Assembly (NCBI GenBank): GCA_038501195.1
Contig: JBBPUQ010000002.1
Coordinates: 2,108,001 to 2,172,000 of the forward strand
Length of the DNA stretch: 64,000 nt
Direction of reading: 5' to 3'
From: Nemania diffusa
Lineage: Eukaryota; Ascomycota; Sordariomycetes; Xylariales; Xylariaceae
Shown: positions 25,866-38,778 of the stretch, piece by piece
Layout of the letters: every line of letters begins with the position of its first letter
Numbering within the stretch: position 1 is the stretch's first letter
The notes under the pieces: model-generated
Told to the model about the DNA's origin: nothing
Databases searched by the model: none
The model's input: only the letters and a program-made list of their open reading frames with translations
Translations under genes and position numbers: made by a program

Positions 25866-28200
25866 TTTGTGCGCGGGAGCTCTCTCAATCTCTCAATCTC
25901 TCAGTTGGGTTGATGAGACAGGATGTAAGTCCAGTGAGACAGACACGGCAGCAGCGAAACGCCTAGTAAAGGAAATAATGTCCAATAGCAAGGCAAGGTA
26001 TATACAGTGTATGGAATACCGAACAAAAGTCCTACCTGCCTAGTGTTAGGTAGTTGGGTAGTCAATGCACAATGTAGCTGTTCAAATATATACAGAAGCT
26101 GCAATGTGCTTTGGTAGATGCGGTATATTATTAGAAGAAGGCTGCAGCAAAGTAAGGCAGTCACGTATGGACAAGGGAGGGCGACTGTTATGTACGGGCG
26201 CAAACAGCAACTCCAACCACCTGATATTTGCTTAATTTCCATAGTGGTATCCAAGAGATCCGCGTAGGGATCCGCCGCCAAACCGCAGATGCCTCGTCAT
26301 CTCCCCAGCACGGAGACGGTGTGGCAGCATTGCGATCCATGCTTCGTACGCTAGCACCCACCTGTAAGATCTTCGAGCATGTCGGAAGACGAATGCATGG
26401 AAGGTTCCCCGACAGCTCATTGGCGTGAGCCACGGTCGAAAAGAATCGTCGATGCGCTGGCCAAGGAGTGGTCGAAACCTGCATGTCTCTGCCTATGGCA
26501 ACCCGATTCGAGTCGCTGTGGAGCAAGCGGCACCGCCGGCTCGCCGGAGATCCCTGTTTTCAATTGGGCCTCCAATGACGCCGGGAGTGGCTGGAACCGT
26601 TAGTGCTGCCCCTAACTAGCTTAGCGCTGCGTGGTAGCGGCGTGGCTGGGACGTAAATTTTTATTTAAGTGGCTGGTTATCAAACGCTGAGATACGGTTG
26701 GGCGGAACGTCGCTTATCGCTGTCTCTTCTTTCATAGGCCGAATACTCTGTACTTAACCTATCGCTGTCTGGCTGCTTGTAAGTAGGACCCTGAATATCA
26801 CATGCGTAGCAAAAGTTCAATATAAAAACAATCCCTAGATAATCAGAGACATAAAATGCGGACATTTTGAAGTTGACGTGATAAGTTGCAGGGTTAACAT
26901 GTATCAACTACATGGGTGCGCTGCAAGATTGCCTAGCTTTGCTCGTATTACAGTACCATCAGTATATAGATCGATGGCTCCATCCAATTCAAATGTCCCG
27001 GAAAACGGCATCGAGCCACAAGATCCATGGGTAAGCATCCGGTGACGTAATCTGTCTTTAGTTGTCCCTCGGAACAGCATATCTACCCAGGTAGAGACAA
27101 CTAACGGAGATTCTAACACGTACAACCTCAAGACTAGGTGCAGTACTATGCACAGGATACTACGTGCGCCATCTCGAACTGCTGCTTGTTTGTTGATGAA
27201 CCTTGTTCACAATAAGTGTCAAATGATGGTTGGTCCCCTATTTCGGGACATCAAATGAGACACTTCACCTATTCAATGAGCTATGTCTTGGTGCTCTCGC
27301 GTGGGAGACATAAAACATGGTCTATATAGCTTATTACCTCGTACAGAGAATCTATATCTATCTCTATAATATAGAGGGTATTATTCTTCAATCTATTCAT
27401 CATTGACAACTTCGAACTCCAACTCCGTTTACACGTAATTCGTACAGGCCGCCTCTTTCATCCGGGTTATCTCCCTCACTTGCCTCTTATGTACGTTCGC
27501 ATACGTAATTACTAGGGCTGCGCTCGCGGGAGTACCACACCTCCATGAGACTAGACCTCGTATTTCACGCCTCTGCTTAGGCCCCTCAGATCACATGGAT
27601 TCGAGTTGGTTGATTGTATGTAGGTTCCCACTAGAAAGAGTTGGAAGCATCAGCGTGTCCTTAGCAATACGGAGCGCGGTTTCTATCTGCTGGCGATGCA
27701 AGTTATATATTGGGACAAAATAGCTATGAACAAGCGGTGTCTGATTGATACGGTAAGGGGATTCCAAAGGTACCTGGTATTGCACACATACCAAACCTAT
27801 TTCAAATTGAGGTTGTGACATGTCCAACTTCCCATGGTGCATGAAGCACCAGGATTATGCGTCGATTGCTTGGGAAACCTATCTCTGGGGTGATATGGAG
27901 GTTGAAAGTGTCTGACTTGACTAGTGGCCTTCTACCGATCCATATAAACCTGCGTATGATAATCAAGTACAAAGTAACAAATGGAGAAGCACAGGGACGA
28001 ATAGAGGTATAGGAGAGTCGCCTATATAGCCTTGAGGGGTAAAATAATCGCGGTGTCCTAATCCTGGGAATCATCTTGTATACACCGTAACGGAAATGAG
28101 AAGACAGGGCCTGGGCTGTGAGCGTAATCATTAGCCGCTGGCGACTTTATTAGTGATGGCGTGAAGAATTGCTTGAAAGGCCCGATCTCTCTAGGCGATG

Positions 28201-28704
28201 CTAGACAGTTCGCGCTCTCTGGCATCCCACATGACTTTGCTCACGGAAATTCTGTCTTTGAGTTGAAAAATCCGGAAACCATGATCTAGTCAGAGTGCCC
28301 CAAGAGGACGGCGGGCTCTCCGGCCAACTTGATGACAACGAAATGTCCGACAGTCTAGAACTTGGAGCACGGCTTTGACTGGGACTCCACATGTACTTTA
28401 ACAAAATGCTATCTTTGGTATACATGCTGGACTTGTCGTCGATTTTGTAGTCCGAACCTGTTGAGTCATGAAAACTCATACTGCTTCTATGTGTTATGGC
28501 GGATGAAGTGCTTAGGCTGAGAAGCTCCTGGTCTATTGCCCTTGTCCACCACGGCAGAAGGCATGGAGCCCTTAGGTGTAAATGGGAGCAATCTTCGATG
28601 ATACACAGCATGAAAGCGATGAGAATTGGAGCATACTCTAGTATCGGCGCGAGGATGAAATGTGGCTGGGATACGATAACGACCGCAATAATAGATGACA
28701 TCAA
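28201..28704 (-). pseudogene. Possible remnant of a membrane-protein gene (unrecognised)
   Basis: A 167-codon ORF opens with two hydrophobic stretches (IIAVVIVSQPHFILAPILEYAPILIAFML, broken here into its two parts IIAVVIVSQPHFILAPI and LEYAPILIAFML) and continues into a Ser-rich hydrophilic tail. I do not recognise a family. Neighbouring minus-strand ORFs at 27591-27842, 27802-28131 and 30081-30314 also look protein-like but lie in different frames, and no clean splice sites join them. This could be a decayed fungal integral-membrane gene, an unresolved multi-exon gene, or chance. The assignment is weak. Confidence 0.18.
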
Positions 28705-30157
28705 TATTGTCGTTAATACATATAGGACACTACTACCGTTAGCAAAGCTAACAGTAACTAGGAACTATAACGAGCTACCGACATATTTTCTGCACTTAGA
28801 CTCATTGCAACGTGTACTATCGTGGCTAGGATAAACAGGGCGAGAGTCCTACACATAGCTGTTAACGTGGCCGATTCTGGAACCGAATGACAAGAGGGGG
28901 CCACTCACACGTAGTTATAAGATGTATGTTCACGGCGAATGGCCGTGAACATGATTGCAGCACCCATCATAACCCCTTTCGATACGATCTTGACTGAATC
29001 TTCTATAGTGAAGGGAGCCATGCTGCTGTTCGAGGCTATGCTTTGATGATACATATAACACCGAGATCAGTACCGAAGCATGGAAAATTGACAGTTTTCT
29101 GGCGAATGGAAGATGGGTTGAGCGTAGACGGACTATGAAAACGGACCACACAACTGGGACATGGCACGGTGTTCAGTTCCCAACCCGGCTTCTTGTACAG
29201 CGCCACGAAATATGAGGCGAACGTCCTGGTTCATGCTTGACCTGCCCATGTATGCACCTAAAGGGATCACATGAGTTGAACCATACTGAGTAGAACCATG
29301 CCATATTTCTGCGCTGCTGCCCAATGAACATTGTTCCTTTCGCGGAGACATCCCGCTGTTACCAGGCCATTAAACTACCCAAGAATATTTTATAATATGC
29401 ATAGAATACCGGGTAGCGTTGGTTGCCTTACCCTATCTTTTCAAGTAGCTTTGGTAGCCTCGTGGTTTGCCCACGAGATGATTGGTAGGAGCTTGTAGTG
29501 GTGGTAATGTGGGTTGCATATGATAGGAGGATGATCCTGGATAGACTGTATCTCACGGATGCCCAATCGTTCTTTTTTAGAGACCCCTTGTCGCATGTGT
29601 TAGCCCAATGCTTCTAGGGCTGGCTTTGCCAAGGCGTGTAACTACACTCCGCCAGATAGCAAATAGGAGGGACTAGATGATGAGTATCAGACAAACGTGC
29701 AATTACGGAGCCGAGGGAGCAAGCCCAACGAGGTGATAGTGCCCAAAGGCGAGGAACCTGATTGTTACCCGCATTCGGCGGCTCGCGGTTGGGCGTCTAA
29801 AGTGCCCGATCGATAGACATGTATAAGGCGAGTTCTTTGCAACCTACCATACCCGTTTGGTGGTATCGAACCGCCCTGCTCTGCATCGCGAATCGTGTAT
29901 CGTGCGTGCCTCCTCGATCCCATTTTCAAGTTTCAATAGAAAGTAGATGTTCAGCCATTCCTCCGTCCACCAATACAAGTTCCTCGGAAAACCATATGCT
30001 CTAACAAGGCCGTGGGTTTCGGGGGTTTCGGGGCCAGTCGAAATTATTCCTGCAGCTGCGTGTTCGCTTGCAGCCACCTATTATGCCAGCCGGAAAAACA
30101 TAGCGGTACACAGTCCTCTCGCGAGCCCGATAGCTTTGTATAGGATGGCTAACAAGA

Positions 30158-30511
30158 GTGCAGCAAGTATCGTCAACACATGGGATCCGCACAATATTCT
30201 GGGGTATTCCCCTATCTCTCCCCAGTATAAGTCATGGCTTGTTGCTCGTGTCTTGTCTGGTTTTAGGGTGCTGTGTATCCTCGTACAAACACCGAATGCG
30301 AGGACGGGAACCATATCAGGGGATTGTCGTCCTTGCCTGGATCGCGTGGGTTGGCCTGGTTGGTTTAACTGTTGGTTGCCAGGTTGAAACGGTCCTCATG
30401 GCCATGATTCCCTGGGCTCTGGTAGCGGGCATGCTGAGCAGCTACTTGGGGCATGCGAGCGCGCGACGGCTATTGTCGAGGGGTAAAGCCGACGCTCAAT
30501 CTAACATCTGA
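30158..30511 (+). CDS. Short hydrophobic ORF, unknown; possible 3' part of a membrane protein
   Basis: The 117-codon ORF encodes three hydrophobic segments (HGLLLVSCLVLGCCV, GIVVLAWIAWVGLVGLTVG and ETVLMAMIPWALVAGML) separated by basic loops, ending in ARRLLSRGKADAQSNI. The alternation of hydrophobic and basic runs looks natural, but no family is recognised. An overlapping ORF at 29947-30387 in another frame could be upstream coding sequence joined by an intron, though no convincing donor-acceptor pair was found. The opposite strand here also has a hydrophobic ORF, so strand is uncertain. Confidence 0.2.
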   Translation: MQQVSSTHGIRTIFWGIPLSLPSISHGLLLVSCLVLGCCVSSYKHRMRGREPYQGIVVLAWIAWVGLVGLTVGCQVETVLMAMIPWALVAGMLSSYLGHASARRLLSRGKADAQSNI

Positions 30512-31223
30512 CGCTGCGACTGTGGATTTACATGAGTAGAACGAACGTCTCATGGACAGGGTACCTACGTAAAGTATGTGCTATTTAATGGTTGCGTGAA
30601 ACTAGGCCTCCCTCCTCGAGAGTCTAAGACTTATATTAGGTACTTACGTTAGGTGCATCTATACCACCTACATGCTTGAAAAAGAGGAGCTGTGGTGTCA
30701 TTCATTTTGTGAGCTTGAACCTGCCCTCTTCCGTGCCAGTTGATGGATATTACTTTGATAGAGAACGCGGATAATATCATTTCTAGGGATACTTATTCCC
30801 GCGGTCATGTTTTTGTAGATAATGAACTCAATAATTTGCTAAATCATGAATATGCTGCGTACTACTATGTGTCTGGAGACTGATCGGCCATTTCTACTGG
30901 CGTGCGTGACCCAAAAGTATTGACCAATAGTCATGATGCTTAGGTAATGTTACGCATATAGATAGCACCCCTATGCAAGAGCTATTCTGCGCAGGAATCT
31001 GCTCTCGATAGAACTAGGCGCTCCTGCACCGCCCATTTAGTCCCAATGACGAGATGCATGACCTGTTACCCGTCAAACCAGAGCCGTGATAGAAAGCTAT
31101 TAAATGTGGTGATGTCGATATATGCGCTGGTACGGCCACCCATCAAACGTGACTAATAGATACGCTACAAACAAATATATCTCATCGCTGTTGGTCATAC
31201 CGTGTTAAGCTCGCGTGATCTGC

Positions 31224-34200
31224 CTAGAACTGCCATGAGTCATCGTCACCAACTGACTTGATAGCCCAGTGGAACTTTTCACGAAGAGTCTTCGAGAAGA
31301 ATTTCTCGATAGGGACGTTGAACTTGTTGGCAAAAACAACGGTGAGACGAGGATCAATATAGTTCTAGAATATGTTAGCAATCATGCCACCGAACGGCCA
31401 TGACACAAAGACACTTACGATCTTGGAGGTTCCAAGGGCTACCTCCTTGTTGCCGTCTCGATCCGCGGCTTGAAGTTCCACGGTCCGAGTGCGCTCTTCA
31501 ATCTTCTTGACATTGGCCTCAAGCTTTTCGACTGTAGGAGCCTTTCCTTCAGCCTCGACCTTCTTTGACTTATTCTCTTTCTTGTACTTCTTCGCCAACT
31601 CATCGGCATCTTTTAGTCGGTCCTTAAGTTCCTTGTCGGGCATAATCTTCTCGCCCGCTTCTTGAAGCTTCTGGTTATCCTTTTCAAACTTCTTCTGAAT
31701 CTTAGTGCGTAATTCCTCAACTAAAAAATTCTGATGCTCTAAAATCCATGCTTCGTCAAGGTCTGGGTCTAATTCAAAGAAAGCAGCGCCTTTCTTCTTC
31801 TTGAGCTTTGGATCAAGATCTAGCATCATCTGCTTATTGCGCCACACCTGGTACTTAAAACCCTTTATTCGATCAGCAAGTTTCTCCATCTGGGCTTCAT
31901 GCGTGGCGCCGACTGTCCGTTTGTGGTTACATAGGATTGCCACTTCGCGATTACAGTCGTTGTAGACTTTAATCTGCTCGGCTACGGTCCTCTCTTCGTC
32001 ATCTACCTCGTTTAGCAACCTCTGCATTGTGAATGATGCATTATAGGTACGGAAGACCTTGGCAGTCAATCCAGGCATGTAGTTGGAAAGATGCTTGTTC
32101 AACTGAGAAGTCGTGAGACGATCAAAGATATCATCACCCTCCTTCTTGGGCGACTTCTTGAATACTCGAAGGTTTTTGAACACTTGGCGATCAACTGTGA
32201 CCTCATCGTAAAACCTGATGCTGTCTTTACCTAAGAAATCGAAGATGACGGTATTAGGTTCTCTTAGAGTGACATGCTCAAATTTTAGAGAACAACAGCC
32301 AACTGTCTCCGCTTCGTTTTCGGCATCCTTCTCGTTACCCGCTCTCAGCGCGAACCGATCGATGAGATAAACAGCTGTAGCCCGTTGCCGGTCGGCCATG
32401 GATTCGGCTTTGAGATCCCGCTCATAGTCTTTTCGGATTTTTGTAATATGTTTCTTTAGTTCTCGGGCTTTCTCGAATTTTTTGAGGTCGGCCTGGCCCT
32501 TGACGGTACTTTGAGCGCCAAGCATGACATACTTGTAAGCACCGTTGATGTTTTCCTGCCACATAGCCAACCAAGTAGCCTTATTATCATGCTGGACAGC
32601 CTTCCATTTGTGGCCTTCTGGTGGACGAGGAACCTGGGCATCCTTGCCGATATTGATCGTAACTTGCTCAGGCATGACCCGTAACTTGACCTTGCCGGTT
32701 TTTGGGTGCTCGCCACGGCCACGGAATAGTCCAGGCGGTTCGACCCTGAAATTGCCGACCTTCTCTTTGCGACCGTCCCATTTACAGTACATAAACGGGC
32801 CCTCTAGTTCGTCTTTCTCCGCCTTCTCGGCAGCTTTCTCGTCCTTGGAACGAGCCTTTTTACTCTCGCTTTTACCCTGGTAATACTCAAAAATTTGCTG
32901 GAAGTCGAGCTTCGCGAAGTCCTTGATGTCAACCTTATTACCTTGTCGGTCCTTGGCTCCGCCTGTACGCTTGAGGACATCCTTGAAGTCGTTGAAAAAA
33001 TTCTTCTGGAAGACGGGATTCTCCACATTATGTGTAGAGTTTAACATGGCACCGAAGAAGCCCGCAACTTCTTCAGCTTCAATATGCAAGTTAACAGGAG
33101 TCCCATTGTAGACGAGTTTCACAGTCTTCGGCAGAGGTTCGTACTCTGGCGGGAAAAGAACACCATTGTGTTCAAGTGTCTGCCATTTGACGCTGTCATC
33201 TGCCTTCGCCTGATCCCACCAACGGAATTCCTCTTCGTCATCTTCAGCGTCGGCAGGATCTTCACTCTGTTCCTTTTTGGCTTTTTTCGCCGGCGGCTTT
33301 TTGCTTGAAGACTTCGGTTCTGGTTTGGCTTTGGTCTTGGGGGTGGCCTTAGCTTTCTTGCGCATGGGGGTATCTGAATCTGAATCCTCTTGCTTCACCC
33401 CATTTGACTTTGCCTTTCCATTGGTGCCATTGACAGCGCGTTTTCGGTTCTTGACCCCTGACAGGGGCTTGTCATCGTCGGACTCCTCCTTGACAGCCTT
33501 CTTTGGGGTCGGCTTCTTGGCTTTTGACATATTTTTGGCCTCTTTCTCGGCAGCCTTCTCGATGGATTTGCGCTTGTTCACGAGCTTTTGATTCAAGGGA
33601 ATATCGTCGTCCGAATCTTCTGCCACAGCTGTCTCATCGGCAGCTGGAGGGAGCCTTGCCTTGCTCCTAATGGGAACATCAGAGTCGGAATCGTCTACAG
33701 CAACTTTTCTTTGTCGTTTTGTCTAGCTTTTAGTTAGTGCTGGATGTCGAAAATTTGAAGCAAAATGAGACAGTTCCTACCGATCGCCCATTCTCGCCGT
33801 CTGACTCGTGGTAGTTGACATTGCCAATAGAAGAACGCGACTTGCGCTTGCCACGTCCGTTTACAAGTGGAGAATCATCATCATCGATGGGTCCATTTCG
33901 AATTGATAATGGGGCAGGCTTCAAAGGGATATCGGAGTCGATGTCCATTTCTCTGTCTTCGGACTTTGAGATCTTGTCGGCGGACACTAAATGGAGAAGA
34001 AAAGGACAGAGTTAGCGCATGCTTCTCCCTCGGTAATCTACATAGGAATCAAGATGTGGCGAAATCAAGTCGACATAGTAAGGCTGTGGCAGGGAATGTC
34101 AAGGGAACTCCGATGAGATCGCACGTAAGAGTGCGAGGTGGTTCTAGCAACGCATGGAAGTATAAGCGTGAAATCCTTACAATGGCCATTGGCGCGCGCC

Positions 34201-34226
34201 AAGGGCATATCATCGTCTGACGACAT
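31224..34226 (-). CDS. TOP1: DNA topoisomerase I (type IB), 4 exons
   Basis: Relaxes supercoils by transient single-strand cleavage through a 3'-phosphotyrosine; nuclear. Exons 34226-34181, 33986-33781, 33722-31419 and 31364-31224 give 898 aa. The first 240 residues are Lys/Ser/Asp-rich with many SDDD/KKPTPKK motifs, the usual disordered nuclear-targeting tail. The core begins [22 protein letters not shown] (split WWDQAKADD / [11 protein letters not shown]) and includes [39 protein letters not shown], and [14 protein letters not shown] charged coiled-coil linker ([26 protein letters not shown]) follows. The short last exon carries the catalytic tyrosine in SKI|NYIDPRL (Y854). The small 5' exons match the modular tail. 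Divergent from ATP3 with a shared upstream region of about 1.7 kb. Confidence 0.95.
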
Positions 34227-35894
34227 GGTAGGCGCGTGGAGAGACGGGCGATGAAGGCGAGAGGGGCGCTGTAAGTGGTGTTGTTGGATGGGAAGGCTGT
34301 AGTGGTGAATTTCAGCTGTGGGTGCAAACGAGGTGGGTGAGATGCGCGTTGGAGGGATGCGTCTCAGTCGGCGGGCGAAATGGCCGAGTTTACTTGAGTG
34401 CGCAGGTGTCAGAGGAAGAGGATTGCAAAGGGTGGTTGACACCGTGGTGCACCACCCCGATCTATACAGCGGAGATATGATAGGCAGTCTAGATTAAGAA
34501 AAAAGGGAAGAGCGGAAGGGAAGCTGAGGGAGGAGGGAGAGAAGGGAGCAGATGTGAGATTTGGGAAGAAAAAAAGCACCGGGTGGGCAGGCCTTGGTGA
34601 AGTATATGGAGGCGAGCAAGGCCTTGAAGGCTTCACAAGTCAGGACTTAGTCTGGGCTGGCCCACAAGCCGTACTATGTAGCCACACTGCAAGAGACGAA
34701 GGCGGGTGTTGATTGGCTGGCTGCTGTTGTCGGTGGGGATACTAGGTGCAATTAAAGAATGCTACGAATGCTACAGAGTAAGGTAGAGTACTCCGTACAG
34801 CTGCTGATCTGGTACCTAGAACAGCTCGGCTGAGATGGCCAGCTGGGTAGATTCCGTAGCAGGTACCTACCTGTGTTAGTGTAAGAGGTGGGGACAGGGC
34901 ATCGAGAAGGTATACTCTACGTTAGGTACATATACGTTCTTTAGGTTAGTTCGGTAGCCTATGGGGGAAAAGGAACTTGGAAAGGTCCTTGGCGTTGAAC
35001 TGTCAATTGCTAAAAGGCTTGCCAGCTGGTGGCTCTCTTTTAAGATTCTTCAAGCGCAAGCAAGTGGAGTCACATGGAAGGATGACTCGGGATGACGGGA
35101 TAAAGAGAGGGTAGATTTACAATACCTTACCCTGGGTACCTACTACCCAGTATGCGGTATGGTACGAAGATAGCGTATGTAAGGCAAATAGGTAAGGGAC
35201 GGGAGTGAATGAATGGTTCGGATGAGGGGTGTGAGGCTGGCTGAATGTTATTGTATGCGTACCTACGCATTGGTATGGTAGGTATGTAGGTAATGTATTC
35301 TGTATTGAATGTATTTAGTGCTCACTACTACTGTAGATGCAGTAATCGTGATGTACAGTGGAACGTCAGGATCAAATATGACTGGGGCTATAGTCTTCTT
35401 TGTTATCTTACTTCCCTACTAGATACCAACTTATCTCTTGACAGGGGGGGTTTTCACTTCGTCCGTTTGTCCTGCCTGCCAGCTGCGCGGCGAGTAGGTT
35501 AGTTTGTCGACTGTAGGAAGTTAGGTACTCTGCAGATTCTAGAAGTTGTTGAGGTACAAGACGATAATTGTTAGGGTGTTAGTGCAGAAGTGCAGTCTCA
35601 TCGTATTATGGGCAATTGCCAATGTGGCACCTGGCGACGGAGGATCGTCTCCACTGTAATCCGACAATTTGCCGTTGCCCGGAAGGAAAGACTGGTTAGA
35701 CCAGAAGCAGCAAGCAGCAAGCAGCTTTGCAGAGGAGAGGCAGAGAAGAATAATACCGTACCCGGCCCTCACGCAACCAAAGCACGATCGTGAAAGATCA
35801 GACAACCGACCAATTGATTGCGCCGCGCATCGCAATCAACGAGCCACTGGTGTTAGAGGCTCATTTCCCCTTCCCTCCGTTCTTTTTTGCCAAC
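34227..35894. promoter_or_regulatory. Divergent TOP1 / ATP3 upstream region
   Basis: Upstream of TOP1 the transcribed strand is strongly CT-rich (34490-34575 is A/G-rich on the plus strand), usual for highly expressed fungal promoters. GGTACCTA-type words cluster at 34790-35290. A T/C run (CTTCCCTCCGTTCTTTTTTGCC) lies directly before the ATP3 start, with its two halves at 35872-35889. Confidence 0.45.
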
Positions 35895-37087
35895 ATGCTT
35901 TCGAGAGTGGTCCGACCGGCTCTGAGAGCTGGAGCTGCGGCTATTCCTGCTCGGTACGTGTGTCAGCGTCGTTTCTTCGCAGCCCTCCTCTTCGCCGCAC
36001 CCATTTTGCTATGAAGCCCATCGAGATCCCCTTTACTATGAGGCAATTCGCCCACGTCCAACATATAGCAACATGCCTCCCGCACCCCTCCTGCGCCCGC
36101 TCTATATACTATGCTTGTGATGTTTACCGTGGAAAGTGCATCGGATTCTGACTGCTCGGCTTTCACAGCACCGCCCAAAATGCCGCGACCTATGCCACCC
36201 TGCGCGAGATCGAGGACCGTCTAAAGTCGATTCGCAACATCGAGAAGATCACCAAGACCATGAAGATCGTTGCCTCCACCAAGCTGAACCGTGCCCAGCG
36301 AGCCATGAACGAGTCCCGCAAGTACGGCGAGACCTCCCAGGAAGTCTTTGAGTCGGCTGAGACGAAACCTCTCGAGGCCGAGGGCAAGAAGACTCTGTAC
36401 ATTGTGTGCAGCTCGGACAAGGGCCTCTGCGGCGGTATTCACTCTGGTCTATCACGTTTCATGCGCCGCAGCCTCGGCGCTAGCGAACAACCTGCCGACC
36501 TTGTTCTCATCGGCGAGAAGTCCCGTGCCCAGCTGAGCCGAACTAACGCCAAGGACATCGCCCTCACCTTTTCTGGCGTTGGCAAGGACGTCCCAACCTT
36601 CTCGGATGCCCAGGCTATCGCCGACCAGGTCGTCCAGCTCCCCACCGACTACTCCGATATTAAGATCGTATACAACAAGTTCCTCAACGCCACGGCTTAC
36701 GAGCCTACAGTTATCGAGGCTTTCTCCGCCGAGGCCTTCGCTAATTCTCCTAACTTCTCGGCTTTCGAGGTCGATGAAGAACTTCTCTCTAACCTGCGGG
36801 AATATGCCCTTGCCAACTCTCTCTACTGGGCTCTGGCCGAGGGTCACGCCTGCGAGATTTCGGCCCGTCGGAACGCTATGGATGTAAGTGACGGGTTTCA
36901 CTCAAGTTTTTTTTTTGTTTGGTTTGTGATTTGTAGATCTATGCTAAGCCTATTGCAGAACGCTTCCAAGAACGCCGGTGACATGATCAACAAGTACCAG
37001 ATCCTGTTCAACCGAACTCGTCAAGCCGTCATTACAGGCGAACTGGTCGAAATTATCACTGGTGCCACTGCTTCGGAAGATATGTAA
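35895..37087 (+). CDS. ATP3: Mitochondrial ATP synthase F1 subunit gamma, 3 exons
   Basis: Central rotor stalk of F1-ATPase, coupling proton flow through Fo to catalysis in the alpha3beta3 ring. Exons 35895-35953, 36169-36883 and 36959-37087 give 300 aa. Exon 1 encodes the presequence (MLSRVVRPALRAGAAAIPAR). Exon 2 starts TAQNAATYATLREIEDRLKS, the conserved N-terminal helix, with the KITKTMKIVASTKLNRAQ signature and SSDKGLCGGIH. Exon 3 encodes the C-terminal helix NKYQILFNRTRQAVITGEL with EIITGA. The 75-nt second intron (GTAAGT..TTGCAG) is stop-free in frame, so an unspliced reading adds 25 foreign residues; the spliced join RRNAMD|NASKNAGDM fits the family. High GC and strong codon bias suggest high expression. 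Confidence 0.96.
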
Positions 37088-38778
37088 AGTGGTTCATCTA
37101 TAGACGAGTAGGAAAACCGGTGGGGAAAGGGGGCCGCATGGTGATCCGTCAATAGCGCATCTTCCTTTTGTATCAAAGTTACCCTATGCAAACCCTCTGT
37201 GTACCAAAGCCTCAATAAACAAGTTTCACAACTTCAATTGCCGCGTTTGTCTTACCCTCTATCAGACATTGATCGGAAAACCCCAACTCTAGCCGAGAAC
37301 CGTTATACACAGCCGATTTCAAGGTCTGGGTTGAATAGTTGATAAATCCTAGCCTGTCATATATGCTAAGCAACTACTAGATAGAGAATATATAAAGAAT
37401 GGGAAGAGATCAAGATTAGTGGAGTTCTTAAAGTTATAGGCCATGGTCATGGCTTGCGTAAAGCCCAATTGCCTTTCTTGTCCCTCATCGCCGGCGAGTA
37501 ACCCAGATGAATTTCCATCCCTTGCGTTAGCGAGCCGTCCAATAGCAGAACCGAGCACAAATAAAGGCTGGTTGTTCTCCGAGATTGATTAACAGCTTGT
37601 TTTATAATAATTGAAACCAAATGAGTAGTTGTCCCTGCAACATCTCATTACGCCACACCTGGTTACTACGACCTCTCACTTTCCATGAAGGCTATTCTTG
37701 TCCCCCCTATCGTGTTCTCTCCCGTTCTTAAGTCCCTATACATGCTCCGGCACCCGAGGCGAGGTAGACACGTATACTCTGCCCATGTGCCGAAATATAT
37801 ATATGCATATAATATATAATGTAGGTGCTCTTATGAGGTAAACTAAGGGAAAGATCCAGACAGGAATATTTCGTTGATTCGCATTTTAAACCTAAAAAGG
37901 CCAAATAACAGCACATGGGCCACTTGGTAGCTACATAGTTTAAGGATGTTAGATATCAACCTTGCTGTTGTTTTGGTAGCGTGCTAGACGATGTATGAAT
38001 GCGAAGACACGCCATGTGAGTTCTCATATTCGCAAGCCCTTTGGCATATTGCGTGGGAAAGTTAAGCACCCAGGTTACAACACATAGAACCTAATGCAAA
38101 AATCTAGCCAGTTTCTATATCACGTTCTCTTCTGAATTACCCTTCGATGAGTCGGTAGTGTGAGGCTGACTCACGCATCAAGTTTAGGTACAAACCCTAG
38201 GTATATATACACACAAGGTGCTGTATTTTGTATGCTAATGTGTGGGTAGGTAACCTAACAGACACCATTACCTATCTACTATCTTGCTATCTGTCGGGCC
38301 CCAAATCCACTACCTCTAAAAGGCTATGGGTTGCCCGAGGCTGTGGGACAAGGCCAGTAAGAGCTGTAAATAATGTTTCGTGGGCAGCATAGTCCCAGCT
38401 GATGATAATATACGGTTTCCGATATAAGTAATAGTGCGTTGAGTAAAGGCAGCCGCAACCAAGAAACTCCCATCTCCGACCGTGGAATAGTAATGTATCA
38501 GGTACTATTCGTTATACCGGTGTAGATGCAATGAGTTAAATAAGCCTATACGCCTTTATGCCCCGATGAAGAGCCACCTCTAGAAGCTGGGCAGAGCAGT
38601 CGTTACGCCCTTGTAAATGTCAGACCGAAGCTTTGTCTCATGAGAATTTCCGCCTAGACACTGTCGGCGTAGCATCAGCTACGCCGACAGGTGAGCTGCG
38701 AATATTGCGCTACTAGCCGAGCAATTTGGCGTGATATTCGTAAAGTGGTCAAACAGTCCCAAAACCGGAGGCTGAACC
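37088..38778. other. Convergent 3' flanks of ATP3 and the LSD1-type gene
   Basis: AT-rich, with a TATATGCATATAATATATA stretch at about 37796 and the perfect hairpin at 38661-38690. No gene recognised. Confidence 0.5.
38661..38690. terminator. Perfect 13-bp hairpin between LSD1 and ATP3 3' ends
   Basis: CTGTCGGCGTAGC, a 4-nt loop (ATCA) and GCTACGCCGACAG form a perfect GC-rich stem, 89 nt beyond the LSD1-type stop codon on the transcribed minus strand. It could fold in the LSD1 3' UTR. The label terminator is only the closest category; fungal polymerase II does not use hairpin terminators. Confidence 0.6.

Larger units (their letters stand above)
25866..31223. other. Gene-poor accessory stretch
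   Basis: Crh-gene promoter to about 26600; a short GC-rich patch at 26230-26620 has overlapping small ORFs on both strands but no clear gene. From 27000 to 30500 only fragmentary hydrophobic ORFs occur (reported separately). 30512-31223 is the topoisomerase 3' flank. Confidence 0.4.

Noticed and set aside
29855..29925. Possible tRNA: a GGTTCGATACC B-box-like word on the minus strand
   Set aside because: No A-box, no acceptor-stem pairing and a mismatched T-stem; not a tRNA.
36884..36958. Continuous ATP3 reading frame through 36884-36958
   Set aside because: The stretch is a 75-nt stop-free intron with good splice signals; retaining it inserts a hydrophobic run absent from F1 gamma.
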